Source: Chaunax sp. Z400 (taxonomy: Eukaryota; Chordata; Actinopteri; Lophiiformes; Chaunacidae). From it: 64,000 bases of DNA. Of this stretch, positions 51,701 through 63,200 are shown piece after piece. Numbering within the stretch: position 1 is the first letter of the stretch; the number at the start of each line of letters is the position of its first letter. The stretch lies in NCBI GenBank assembly GCA_037577475.1, contig CM075183.1, forward strand, positions 11,566,471 through 11,630,470. Direction: 5' to 3'. The notes beneath the pieces were generated by a model, which saw nothing but the letters and a program-made list of their open reading frames with translations, was not told the DNA's origin and did no database searches. The translations under genes and the position numbers were made by a program.

Positions 51701-54700
51701 ACTAATTATGGTGTTACAGAGGTGTTACACTTTCAGGAAGTGAACCATCTGCTGTTTATTTGAAGTTGGACGGTAGCAGGAACTCCTGCAGGAGTCATAT
51801 GAGAGTAAAGAAGCTGGGGATCCTGAGGAGCCTTTGTACTCTGAATGAAGACTGAGCTGCTGTATTCTAATCAGCAGATGAATGGAGCGTGTAGAGGGAG
51901 ACGAGCTGAAACAAGAACATTCAACAGTGTGCTGTCTCATACTTTTTTTTTTCTTCTTCTTCTCTCAAACTGCTCCCCCAGTGGTCGCGTCAAACGAGGC
52001 GCTTTTATTTTGCTCCATCACAAAGTAATGCTCCGGAGAGAGCCGTGTCAGCACATTTGACTTTGACTCCCACATTAGTTGCTCATCCATTTTCACCGTC
52101 GGGTTGTTTTCCCTGCCTTTTCCCCTCTCTTTTTACATTCCATCAAACTGCTCCACCTTTTTGATGTGAAGAAGCAAGTGTGCAGGATTCCGTGGGTGGG
52201 GATTCTGCTCAGGGATACGTTCCCCTGTCAGACTGTGATTTTGTTGATCATGATGTGTTAACATGAGCACGGTAGTGCAGAAGTAAAACAGCCAAACCAG
52301 CGTCTTAAATTCAATGGCTTTATCGTTAAGATTTCCCCAAAAGCTACAACTGATGCAGTTTTCAGTCACTTTTACCTTTTATCTGGTTTGTTACCTTTGA
52401 CTGAAAGTTTTCACATCCAAGCACACACTTGTGTACACACACGCCTCTACATGGAAACATGTCAACCAAGGCTGTGTGCCTGTGTAATAGGATCAGAGGA
52501 CTCATGTTGGTAGCCTTGTGCCCCCAGCCATGGCCTGCCGACTTGGTCTGATGCCCCTGCAGCCACTTTCCTGCCCTGCCCAGGTGATAAGCATTAGCGC
52601 TCAAGCTATCACAGCCCCGCTCTCCTGCAGGTTTTTAAGTGTCCATGCTTTCCCTTTGACCTACGGTAGATAGAGTATCAAGTTAGCTCCAGACCAGCAC
52701 AGGTTTGGCTGTAGGATCAAGCTTTTCTCAGACGCCCTTTAAAAGCAGGAAAAACCTAATTTACTCGACTCCAGCACTGCGACTCCCATGGGCCCCGGAG
52801 CCTGGGAAGTTTACAACACAGCTAAGTAGCCATAAAGGGATTTAGAGGCTTGAGTTTCTTACATAAACTGGCTCAAAATATAATCAGAATATAATAAGAT
52901 AATTGCCAGATTGCTGGACTTTTGCTCCATGAGACTTCCTCTTACTCATTTTGCCACGTTTACAGATCTCAACAATTTAACTAACCGAACTACAAAGCTA
53001 CAAAAGAAAAATCTTCATTATCCTATGATTGATTTCCTTTTGTCTGTTACTGTTTGATCCATAACAAGCTCTGCGAGTCATGATCGTGTTTCTGTAAAGT
53101 GTACGTAGTGAAAGGAAGCTGAAATTGAGGCTTAGCTGATCAAACATGTAGGCAATCATTGGTGTCTAGAGGTCAACTGAGGCTCTTAATTAATTTCACC
53201 CTCCTCGTTGCGCCAGTGTAGCTCAGACTGCTACATATATGCTGCACCGTCTTTAAACACACTAAGCTGGAAATTTCCCAGGCTTACCCACTTGTGGACC
53301 TGCAGCATTCTGACCCAGTTTGTTGCCGTGCATACTCTGAGCTTGTCCGTGGATCGTAATATGAAATGCATTTTCATGTGTATGCATCTGTGAATGGGAG
53401 GGAACCTTTCTTCTTGTTGCCCCTTGCATCAGTTCTGTGCATTTCCACATTTATCAAAGGCTGAATTTGAATTTTTCTGTGTCTTATTTCCTCACTCCCT
53501 TACCAGGCTTAGTCCAAAAGGTAGACCAGCGCCTCCCAGTCGCCAACGAGTACCTGCTGCTGTCAGGTGGTGCCAGGGAAGGAGTGTTGGACCTCAACCC
53601 CGAGGACTTGGGGGACTACGCCAAAGGGGCAGACTTCGACTTGGACTTCACCCTGCTGGTGCCTGCACTCAAGCTCCACGACCGCAACCAACCCATCACC
53701 CTGGACATGAGGCACTCCCCGCCCTGCCACTCGTGGCTCAGCCTTCGCCTTTGCGACTCCAACATCCTGTCTCGCTGGAGCGTCTGCTGCCAGGAGGAGA
53801 ACGGACTTCACGGTGAGGACGATGAGGAGGGAGAAGTGGAGATGGGTGAGTAGAAAAAAAGTAGGCTAATTATTGCAGGGAAGGGCAGCGAAGGAGAAAC
53901 TGGTGATGAGGAAAAGGAAAGGGCAGCAGGAATGATACGGAAAGTGGATAAAAATTGGTTAAAAGACTACAGCGGAAGGTTGTTAGGTAAGGAATCATTA
54001 AAGAAAGATGAAATGGGAGGAGACGGGAGTGGAACAAACAACGATGAAGGGAGCAGAAAGGAAATAGGAGATGATTGCATTTTGTTCATGTTTCACTGAG
54101 ATTATGTGATGCGTGATGTTTTGATGCAATCTTAGCCACCAAAGCTGCAGCAGAGACCCGTTCTTAGGACTCCTCCGACAGGTGAAATGAGAAATGTCTC
54201 CTCAGGAAGCGCACTAAAACATTCATGAGCGCAACTTCACAATCACAACTTCAGGATTACACGGCGGCTTCCAGATTGAATCGCAACATCATTCCGCACA
54301 TGCTTAAGAATAGAGGAACTCCGGGGATGGGAAACAGAAATGACATTTAAAGCTATGAATCGCTTTCATTCTCAGCTATTTGGGAAACACATTGGACATA
54401 TTTTCTGTTCAGAGATTTTCAGCTTTTGTGTTATTTTACAATGAACAGCTTAGTAAAGGTACCCAAAGTTTTTCTTTAGGACTGCACATTGTGTTTTTAT
54501 TATTGAAGAATCAGTTTTTTTTTATGTAAATACCAACAACTGCTGTTTTTTGTTCAGGTTCAAATGTTTTAAGTTGAATTCAATGAGAAAATAACTCAAA
54601 TTCAGCCTACAAACAGTGAAAGGTCTGTGTTAATATATTTTAGAAGGAATTTGATGCGTGTGGTTCTCTGTGATGGATTTGTTTTCATTCAAATCCTTGA

Positions 54701-56855
54701 ACTTTGGAGCAATAAATACATTTTACTTTGAATTTTTAGAACTAGACTTATTGTGTTGTACCAGGTTACAGTGTTGCAGGTAGAGAATGGAACAGCATCC
54801 TCATCAGGATGTCTGCTTCTGTATGAATACAGTATGGGATCTCTAGTTTACCGAATAATAATTGAAGTGTTACTGTTTTCATTGTCTCGTGAGGAGAGAC
54901 CCGACATTCATCCCCCTCTCTCCCCTGCTCAGGTAAAGGTTCTATCCCCTCACTGGGCTCTCCTCAGTCTCTGGATGGATGCTACTTCTCTCCCACCCTG
55001 GTGACAGACTGGTTCTGGGGCTTGGTGAGCGAGGCTGTGGAGGAGCTGAGGCGAAGCCCCCAGAGAGGCATTCCCATCCCGGAGCGACTGGAGAGGAACG
55101 GACCCCTCACCACCATCATCCTCCAGGTACAGATTGGAAACAAACATGATGATATTTTCTTTCTTTTTTTTGTCTATTTAAATCAAGCGTCGTTCCACTT
55201 TCTAGACTTTTCTTGACCCTGGAAACTGACTGCTAACATTCGGAATCATATCAACAAAAATATTCTCCATGGCAGATCCGGATCTTTGTATCTAAATAAC
55301 TTACATTTCACAGAATCATTCAATCTGTTTGAAAGACTTGACTCTACATTATCTCAGCTACATATTAGAGGCAGTGCCGTGTCCCTACTCCTCTCTGTTA
55401 CTGTGACCCGATGCATACGGCCTCCCTCCAATTATATATTGTAATCTCCCAGATCCGGATTTTGATCCGAATCTGGATCCACTTACTCATAGTGGTGGAA
55501 CATCATGAGTTGTTCAGGTATTTATATTTATTTTTGTCATTTGTTTCATGGTAGTGGCGAAATGTTAAAATAAAACCTTCATCTTCTAATGTTGAACAAG
55601 AGAAAACTACATTAGTACCCAGATCCGCCTCTAAATGTAATCAACTCTTCCTTAGCTGAAGATGTGCCATAACTCAAGATTTAATCAAAAACTGTTAAAC
55701 TTTTGAGAAATCTTGTGGACAAACAAACGGGAGATGACCTAAACAACACAGGACACCTAAAGTTAAATGTTTAACTAAGAGTCAGAAAAGCTCCCTGCAT
55801 CGATATCTTTAAATGAAATAAGTAAGTCGATAATATTCTAATATATCCACCCTCCTCTCTGCAGGCAGGCTCCAGCCGGGTGCTGTACGACCTGCTGCCT
55901 GTGGTGTCGTTTCGGGGCTGGCCTGCTGTGGCCCAAGGCTGGCTGACCGCCAACCACTTCTGGGATGGTAAAATCACAGAGGAGGAGGCCATATCTGGCT
56001 TCTATCTGCTGCCCTGCTGCTCCCCGCTGGGTGGTCGGCCTGACAGGGAGTGGAGGCTGGCATTCTCACGCAGCGAGGTGAAGGCTTTGTTGCTGTAACT
56101 TTTTTTGTCATGTGTGGTGCCACCATGTCTTAGACTTAATGCATTTCTATCTAGTTTCCTTTCTTTATCTATCAAATGTTCATTTTAAGTTTGCCACTAT
56201 GTCTTTAATCCTGATCCCGCTGAACTGATTTGTCTGCTGTTTCTCTTATTTCTAGGTTCAGTTGAAGAAGTGCATCCCCTACCCCATGGCCCAGGCTTTC
56301 CAAGCAGCCAAAGCCGTGTTGTCTCGTATCCTTGCCCGTCCACGTGCGGGCATCAGCCTCTATCACCTGCGTACCCTTCTCTTCTGGGCTTGCGATCGAC
56401 TTCCTGCTGCCTACCTATCCTGCCCTGATGCCGACACCCCTGGCCGTCTCCTCCTGGGTCTCCTGGATGACCTGGCTCATTGCATCCTGGGTAAAAACTG
56501 CCCAAACTACTTCCTGCCCCAATGCAACATGTTGGAGCACCTGACAGACAGCCAGGCGCTGCTTGTCGCGAGGAAACTCGCCCATGTGCGCTCGGATCCC
56601 AGCGAGCACCTCCGAGCGGCTCTGGACCAATCCCAGCAGGCGGGCCAGCTGAAGAAAGAGCTAACAGCTAGCACCAATGGCCACGGCTCCCCCGGGCACC
56701 ACCCAGCCAACGGCATCATCTCGCCTTCAGACGACAAGCTGGCGCAGCGACTGCAACAACTGGTAACTGAGAACCCTGGAAAATCCATATCCGTCTTCCT
56801 CAACCCTGACGATGTCACCAGGCCACACTTCCGCATCGATGACAAGTTCTACTGA
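41957..56855 (+). CDS. tmem102: Mab-21 domain protein: TMEM102 orthologue by location, MB21D2-like by sequence (five coding exons)
   Basis: Exons 41957-42158, 53507-53845, 54933-55126, 55865-56077 and 56256-56855 join in frame to 515 aa (as I recall, MB21D2 is about 491 and human TMEM102 about 508). The protein has a Mab-21/cGAS-like nucleotidyltransferase fold: VDFRSG (22-27), EVHTAKDFIFNMLG (55-68), the SGG turn at 87-89, and D-x-D-x-D at 110-114 in GADFDLDFTLLVP. Next come the helical lobe (HFWDGKITEEEAISGFYLLP; RTLLFWACDRLPAAYL; CPNYFLPQCNMLEHL) and the tail KSISVFLNPDDVTRPHF. An acidic Glu/Asp-Gly insert lies at about 162-181. Despite the TMEM name no membrane helix is evident. MB21D2 has no settled enzymatic role; mammalian TMEM102 (CBAP) is linked to cytokine-receptor signalling and apoptosis. 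The sequence resembles MB21D2, whereas the tmem256 neighbour favours tmem102. An assignment to mb21d2 is the main alternative. Confidence 0.93.
42750..42890. repeat. Teleost repeat with perfect 22-bp inverted repeat
   Basis: Exact 22-bp arms lie at 42788-42809 and 42862-42883, starting AATCCTTGAAGG and ending CCTTCAAGGATT, with a 52-base loop. The flank TGTAGATTCTCATTCATCCA and the loop phrase AAAACGTTTCAACAG are wording I associate with a common teleost interspersed repeat. It may be the remains of a foldback or palindromic element. Confidence 0.65.
45651..45708. repeat. (TG)n microsatellite
   Basis: This is a perfect TG run of 29 units within the large intron. Confidence 0.95.
50917..51217. 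mobile_element. Complete short TIR transposon (MITE-like)
   Basis: The terminal inverted repeats are about 30 bp. The left end reads AAGCCCCTTTTCCACTG..TAGTACCAGCT; the right end, reverse-complemented, reads AAGCCACCTTTCCACTG..TAGTACCAGCT. The arms differ at only a few positions. The 301-bp element has no transposase frame and its interior is GC-richer than the flanks. No clear target-site duplication is visible. A related, decayed end lies near 7333. It is a non-autonomous DNA transposon; the superfamily is unassigned. Confidence 0.75.
51379..51410. repeat. Short dispersed-repeat segment (copy 1)
   Basis: A 32-base segment matches 55220-55251 at 26 of 32 positions (TGGAAAC..CTGCTA.CATT.GGAATC), in the same orientation. 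The two copies lie in different introns of one gene. Confidence 0.45.
53507..53845 (+). CDS. tmem102: tmem102/mb21d2-like coding exon 2
   Basis: It runs from a TTACCAG acceptor to a GTGAGT donor, phase 1 at both ends. It encodes LVQKVDQRLPVANEYLLLSG, the nucleotidyltransferase-like SGG and DFDLD motifs, ALKLHDRNQPITLDMRHSP, and the acidic GEDDEEGEVEM tail. Confidence 0.96.
53846..54932 (+). other. tmem102/mb21d2-like intron 2
   Basis: This GT-AG intron of about 1.1 kb begins purine-rich (AAGGAGAAACTGG and similar to about 54070) and becomes AT-rich. No other feature is seen. Confidence 0.8.
54933..55126 (+). CDS. tmem102: tmem102/mb21d2-like coding exon 3
   Basis: The frame is fixed by phase from the previous exon: GKGSIPSLGSPQSLDGCYFS then PTLVTDWFWGLVSEAVEELR, ending LTTIILQ before GTACAG. 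The first bases of the exon (GTAAAG) mimic a donor and the other reading frame hits a stop, which could mislead gene finders. Confidence 0.93.
55220..55745. repeat. Teleost dispersed repeat in intron 3
   Basis: It contains TGGAAACTGACTGCTAACAT at the left, several GATCCGGAT/AGATCCG motifs (about 55274, 55453, 55621), AATCAACTCTTCCTTAGCTG, and the terminus TGTGGACAAACAAACGGGAG. This order matches a common teleost repeat family that ends in a GACAAACAAAC tail. It is non-coding and occupies most of the intron. Confidence 0.55.
55865..56077 (+). CDS. tmem102: tmem102/mb21d2-like coding exon 4
   Basis: It is phase 0 and 71 codons long: AGSSRVLYDLLPVVSFRGWP, AVAQGWLTANHFWDGKITEE, ending RLAFSRSE before GTGAAG. 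The duplicated GCAG at the acceptor (GCAGGCAGGC) makes 55869 an alternative junction, but that would break the frame. Confidence 0.95.
56256..56855 (+). CDS. tmem102: tmem102/mb21d2-like terminal coding exon
   Basis: After a TTATTTCTAG acceptor it encodes 199 residues starting VQLKKCIPYPMAQAFQAAKA and ending HFRIDDKFY, then TGA. It holds the C-terminal helical lobe, including WACDRLPAAYL and CPNYFLPQCNMLEHL, and a low-complexity linker (about 441-460, rich in Gly, His and Pro) before the conserved tail. Confidence 0.96.
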   Translation, partial: VQLKKCIPYPMAQAFQAAKAVLSRILARPRAGISLYHLRTLLFWACDRLPAAYLSCPDADTPGRLLLGLLDDLAHCILGKNCPNYFLPQCNMLEHLTDSQALLVARKLAHVRSDPSEHLRAALDQSQQAGQLKKELTASTNGHGSPGHHPANGIISPSDDKLAQRLQQLVTENPGKSISVFLNPDDVTRPHFRIDDKFY

Positions 56856-59800
56856 CACAGAAGACGTGTGAAAATGTTTGTGTCTGCTCACAGACACCCC
56901 GATGAATCTCTGAGGCGTCACATCAGAGGGTACGGAGACTGAAAATCAGGCAGGTGTTTCTCTTTGTAAACACTGCACACACTCCTTTCCACCATCCTAA
57001 GGTTGATGCATCAAAGCCTTGCTGCTCGACTGACTCTTTAAACCAAAAAACACACAATGTCCTACTACTGACGAATGACGTCCTGTTTGGCGGACGGCGC
57101 ACAACAGACCTGATGTCCCCCAGCTGTTGCCACGGAGAGCCCTTTCCTAACGAGCTGGCCTTAACAAGACTTATCAGCCTGGGCTCCTAAGAAAAGGGGC
57201 GAATTTAAGTGGAATAAGTTCTGTGGAGTTCAACGCACAAGTGTATGTGTGTGTATATGTACGCCTAAGGGTTTCACACACACTTCTTCAGACAGAGGGA
57301 GAAAAGCTCCTTGATTGCTGCATTTCCACCTTTTTATTTTAGATCAGAGGTGGCGATGGCTGAATTAGAAAGACAAGGTGTGACTGATGTAACTGAATGT
57401 AACGTGAGGTGAACTGAACAAAACGTCTCTTCTCTGTTAACCATGTTTTAGCCCCCCTTTCTTTTGAAAAAAAAAAATCCCTGCACCTTGATTAATGGCA
57501 CGTTTTTCATCCAAAAAATCTTTCTCAGGTATTTATCTTTTTAATACACATTATTCCCTTTCAAGATGTTTTAAATATTTCTCGACGATGCTCACATTTC
57601 ATGGTAACGATGATGAAATGTACCAAAGAACTATGTTTCAAAGATAAACATACTTTTCACATATCCCTAAGCTTCTAATTTTGTTCCAACGGATTGAATC
57701 TACTGAGAAGAATGTTAAGTTGCCGTTCATTCTTAAGGCCTGGTCACACCAGCATTTAAAAAGGCAAAAATTAGCTGCAATGAAATTGTTTAGGGGATTT
57801 GCTTGTGCGATTAAATGCTAACTTCTTAGGGAAGTGAGAACTGTAGAGCTTCCCGCCCCAAAATGAGGAAGCTATTAGCTTATATTTTACTGCAAATATA
57901 CGTCAGTTTCGAATATTGATTATTAGTCTCCTTGATTACCTTGGAAAAAAAACGTTTTCCGACATTCTACCAACAAAACGATTTACTGGTAATGAAGAAA
58001 AAGTGAATTGCAGCCTAATAATCACTGTCACCAACTGTGTAGAGCCTCATATTTTGCAGGCAGACACAGATTTATTTCATTATGCCACTTTGCGTTGTGA
58101 CTGGGCCTCACATAATGGTTAAATCTTAAATGGACAAAGATGTTAACTTAATGAAACTGGTTAATTATAATACAGTTGTTTTCTTACTATACAGGGTGCT
58201 TGGTGTGTAGAAAATCTAACCCAGCGTCTAGAGTCATGAGGAATCACATTAGCAGGAGTGTATTGATGGAACAGAAGAAAAGGTGTGGATTGAATGAGGA
58301 CAGGCAAAGAATAGCTGGTGAGTCACGACTATTTTTCTGCCACAGTCACGATCAGTCAAGGTACTCAACTGGGTGCAGCACATCCTGTTGCTCATCATGT
58401 AAGCGTGTCTGGAGCTGGTGATTGAAGAAGCTGACAGTTGTTTGCGTCACGCAGTCTCTTATTTTTTTGGAGACTGCCTCTGATAATTGTCCCCCGTCTC
58501 CTCTGCTTCGTTGGTCGTTTTTAATGAGCTTTGTGTGCATGCATGTGAGTGTTCACTGAGAGCCAAACCACATTGAATTATACCCTCGGTGGGGGGGTAT
58601 CAGTCGCTGGGTTCTATCGTTTCTCACCAGACACGAGTCAACCATGGGGGGGATGGATAGAGGATAGAGGAGGGAGAGAGGGAGACAAGAGCCCCTCTGG
58701 TCCTTTGAAGAGCGAAGCTAGGCCTTGCCCTGGAACTCTTGCCATCTTTTTCTCTCCGGGTTTCCGCTCTCCTCTGTTTTCTCTTCAGAGGTTTGGCACC
58801 TTTTCGTTCTGGAAATCCAGAAAGAAAAAAAAAACCTCTCTCCTCCTACTTGGTACTAGTCCAACCTCATGTTTACTCTGCTTTTACTGATTTAATTATG
58901 ATCTGTTCAGGGGAGGTGGCGGATTAAACAGACGAGCTTTAACGCTGCCCCTTTATCTTAATGAATTTGAGACTCGACGCTATCTACAAACGGAGTGATG
59001 GGGTTCGCCAAGCACTAAAATGCTGCTTCCAGTGTTGGTGGATAGGCAGGGTATGAGACGCTCACCAGTGCACCACTGGTTCCAGTTACATGTATGTAAA
59101 TATCAAGGTGATGCGTTTGATTCTGGCGTGTTTAAAGCTGCTCCTGCACTGTTTTTCTTTTTAAAAGACAGACGTATGATCATTCGTAAGACTCCCGTTG
59201 CGTTATCCGCTCCGGGAGTGCTGTTGTGCGAATTTCACGTGCTTAACTACTGAGTGAATGTTTCACGACATCTGTCCTGGCGTTGTGTGTGAGACGGTGT
59301 GTTTGAATGGAAACAAAGGAAAAAAACCAAAGGCGGTGCAGAATGTGAAAGCGGGAGTGTCGGTGTGCATTTTCAGCACTTTTTCAAGTCAGGCTCAAGT
59401 GTTGTTAAATTTATGATTAGTCATAAAGATCATTTATTTATTGGAAAATAGAGTAAATGTGAAGTTGCTTTCTCATCACCCTCTAATATTTGAGTGTTTT
59501 GAGTCAATTTTGTTAGCCGTGTCTCTTTAATGTACTTTAATGGGCCTGATTAGAGATTAATAGACACTGCAAACAATCAACGTATTTTCTTGAATTGTAC
59601 ACATGGAGAAAAGTTTTTTAGATATGCAATCAAGCCTCCTATGGAAAGGTTTGCAACGCCTGCTCCTCTTTCAGCATCGATTTGCTGTATTTGTTGAAGG
59701 GGGGGGGTGGACTCTCTTATCTGCTGTCCAGGGATCGCACGAGACTCTCCCAAACAAATCTGCGCTCTTCGCTCCTGGATTTTATAATCACCGCTGTTTG

Positions 59801-60222
59801 TTTTAGGATTGAACTCCTGACGATTCAGTTTAAGATTCGTTCAGCTTGTGTGGATAAATAGTTGACCAAAAACGATGAATGTATCCACCGTATCTCTCCA
59901 GTCTGTTCCCTTCTTGCAAACGCATCAAAAGTAATTTCTCAGCGTTATCTCAACAGATGTACTCCGGTGCCGAGATAAAAAAAAAAAAAAAACCTGCAGA
60001 GAATCACTCCACAGCTGGACAAATTGAATTCCATATCTCTTCTATTACTTGAGTTCCTCATTTCTTTCTTTCTTTCTTTTTTTTTTTTTAAAGAAGTGCA
60101 AATTATTTTCTCTGTATGATGATATCATGGCTGATTTGCTGTATTTATTACTGTTTTCTTGGAGTTTATATTGATCAGTCTTCAATCTCTAGCATGAAAT
60201 AAATCACTACATTTCAAATCAC
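56856..60222 (+). other. Probable long 3' UTR with poly(A) signal
   Basis: From the stop codon to AATAAA at 60198-60203, followed by a GTTGTGTGG downstream element, there is no splice-consistent coding sequence. An AU-rich element ATTTATTTATT lies at 59432-59442 and a TIR-like element at 57736-58108. The UTR length of about 3.3 kb is inferred from the first strong signal-plus-GT-rich combination; earlier weak signals could be used. Confidence 0.5.
57736..58108. mobile_element. Decayed MITE-like element in the 3' UTR
   Basis: The left end AGGCCTGGTCACACCAGCA and the reverse complement of the right end AGGCCCAGTCACAACGCAA form imperfect terminal inverted repeats around 373 bp. The AGGCCTGGTCACACC opening is common in teleost non-autonomous DNA transposons. 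The open frame inside (57916-58122) runs past the right end and is not convincing. Confidence 0.45.
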
Positions 60223-63200
60223 GTTGTGTGGAAATACTTTTTTTCCCCCCCCATCCTCCAACAAGGTGAAGGGATAAAAAAAAAGAAAAAGAAAAGAAAT
60301 ATGTACCACAATCACTGCATTTCAGATACACTGCTCCTCTGTATGTCCTCAGATCTACTGGCAGGATTTAATTTGAGCTGCAATGCACCATCAGTCCAAC
60401 AGAGGACGCTCTAGGACAGTGCACTGAGGAGGGTGTCACCTCAGTGTGTGTTCTGCTGTCCCACTGTTAGAAGACTGTACACAGATTCTCATGCTGTCAC
60501 TATCAAATTACTGACTGAGAATGTTTTACTGTTGATGAGACCATAAAAGACAGATCATACAGGAAATGACTCAGATATTTCAGGTACCAAACTTCCCTCC
60601 ACACCTCAGTGTCTGCTCAGATCGAGGATTTTTTTTTTCCTCTTTCAGGGAACATAGATAATTATAATTAATTTTTTTTTTTTTTAAGCAGCGAAGATTG
60701 TTGCTGTTGGTCTGGACTGCAGACAGGCCAGTCTAGTTCCTGGACTCTTTTACTCTGATGCCAGGCTGGGACGTCTGTGTAAAAGACATGGTCTGGATGG
60801 CAGCATATGTTGTATGCATCTTTCTGCATTAATGGTGCCTTCACTGATGTGCAAGTTACACATGCCATGAGCACAAAGAGTCATTTTACGGCCTAAGGGC
60901 GAGTAGATAATGACTTTATTTTTGGGTGATTTAATAAGTGCGTTATCCTGACTACTACTAATATACAGTACATGCTAATAAGCTGCTAGTTAAAGTTTTA
61001 TATGTACTCACTCATCTAGAGTGTCACCAAATAAATACAGGATAACACATTTTATGTTCTTTATCAAACTGGCGTCCATAAAAATGTGTTTTTACAGGCT
61101 TCTCCATTGCACTCATGTCCCCGTTCTACCTACCCGGTCCTCATCAATGTTTCCAGCGATTGAAACTAAACCTTCCTCTTAAATAGGCCACGTAACCTCA
61201 GCCGTCAGGCAGCCTGTCCAGTTTGTGCGTGTTTGTGGGTATAAAGTTCCGCGAGAGAGGCCGGGCTGTAACTCAAGAAACTGGAAGAGTTTGCTTGATC
61301 TGACCATCATATGTGTCTGTGTGTTCATGCCCTAAACTTAACTCCAGAGTCAATCCCACAATGCTCAGAGGAGCTATCATAGATCCAGAACCTCAACGTT
61401 GAAGCGTTTAGGCAGGCTGGATGTTGACCACCTCACCACCTCACTGACCTGACACTCAAACACACACACAGTGGTGTAATCCCTGCTCCGTGCAGCATCT
61501 ATCTTTCATGTCCATCCTTGTGTCCTCCAACCCTCAATGCACTCACTTGTGCATGAGCGCATGAACTTGTTCCAGTGCCAGTGTGCACTAATCTCCATTA
61601 CTGAATCACATGTATTCAGAGTTTGGAGGCGGGGGAGAGAGGGAGGGCAACCAGGATGGGGCTCTGCTTTTCATGCAGATCACACATTGTGGGTGTCTCC
61701 CCACCTTTTACCCTTGTTCAGCTTCAGCTGCTACTTTCTGGCTGAGCTGCAAAACCACACATCCTCATAATGGCCCAGTCACAGCTGGTACTAAATCCCA
61801 CATCATTAAGCTGATAGTTCCCAGTTCTTATTGACTGACACATATTAAACCCATTATAAAGTTCCTGATTAACACACTCTTGACTCTTTAAGTGCTTGTG
61901 TGCCTACTGTTTTATTCTCCAGCGGGTTTCAGGTTCATAATGGCATAGCTGTGTGTTGAACATTTTCTCTCCTCAGATCTCGTAGTTTTGCTAGAAAGAT
62001 AACAAAAGTCACCATGAGTGCACAAAAAGGCAGAGATTTTGATGTTTCATAAGATCAAACTGGGATAAATCCACTTGAATGGTAGGCATTGATCTGAGAG
62101 TGAGGGTGGAAAAGAGAACAGAGAGAGTGGAAGCAGGATCACCACCTTGGTAAGCACTCGGATTCGTCTCGGTCCTTACAGTTGTGTTAATACAATGCAT
62201 GAAGTTCACAGTTTGTGGTATGAGTCGGATTCAGATGGATAATTATCACGTATTTAAGTTGGTTTGGGGGGGTGCAGATTGGCTCTCATAGGAAGAAATC
62301 TTACGGGTGTGGGTATTTAAAAAAAGAAGAAGCTCAAGCTCATTTCTGGGACATGATAAATGAAAAGCTGCAGCGGCAGTCACGGCACAATACAAGTTAC
62401 CTGCTTGTTAACTCAGCATAAAAAGCGGGTAAAAGTTTTATTTGTTTTTATTTTGCTATGTAGGCAGAGCAGGTGGTGGAGATGAATGAGAGGCGATGAT
62501 GACTCAGTGGAGATAAAGAGAGACAGGCAGGTTTGCGGAGTGAAGTCTGGACATAGAGCAGAAGAAATATCCAGTTAAACAAAAGTCAAAAATACCTTAG
62601 ACAAGGAGGAGGCCGTGACGGAAGCATGGAACAGGTAGACGAAACGATGTGGCGACAAGTGGCTCCAAATGCTGCAGGCTGATGACCTGAGGAGAACCAG
62701 GTGAGTAGACTGTTTCAATCAGGAGGAGTAGAGGAGGCCAGATGAGGTGCAGACAGGATCAATGTGATCAGCAGATCAGATCTGATCAGCAGAGACAGAC
62801 AACATAGTATTAATAATAAAGAGTGCTAAATGAACACTGCTGTAAACTAATAAATAAATACATAAATACTAAGATAGTAATATATCATATAAAAATAGGA
62901 TAGAAGGTTCAGGTTCATACATGATATTAAAATAGGATTATATATTATTATATATGTGTATGTGTGCACATTCACACGCTGCATAGATAATTAGAATATT
63001 ATAAATTTATAAGATGTTCTAAAAAATAAGATAATCATGTAATTTACATAATTGCATTCCATATTATATACAAATTAATCCAGGTATCAAGTAGAATATC
63101 TTATACTTGTTAATGAGGAGGAAAATGTTCTATTATCTTGGTAAAATCCCTCAAATTACATGCAGGACTTCTCCCGTATTGAAAATCTGAATGTATGTAT

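Larger units (their letters stand above)
42159..53506 (+). other. Large coding intron of the tmem102/mb21d2-like gene (11.3 kb)
   Basis: This intron runs from a GTATGT donor to a CTTACCAG acceptor, in phase 1. It contains a 22-bp inverted-repeat element (42788-42883), a long (TG)n (45651-45708), AGT-rich repeats near 48700-48790, G and C runs (near 49438 and 47855) and a complete short TIR element (50917-51217). The AT-rich block 46520-46760, with TTAAT/TAATT motifs and few repeats, is a possible regulatory element. No exon of another gene was recognised. Confidence 0.85.

Noticed and set aside
54753..55004. 83-aa frame covering the start of coding exon 3
   Set aside because: It is in the wrong phase; the true frame set by the preceding exon continues to the exon end without a stop.
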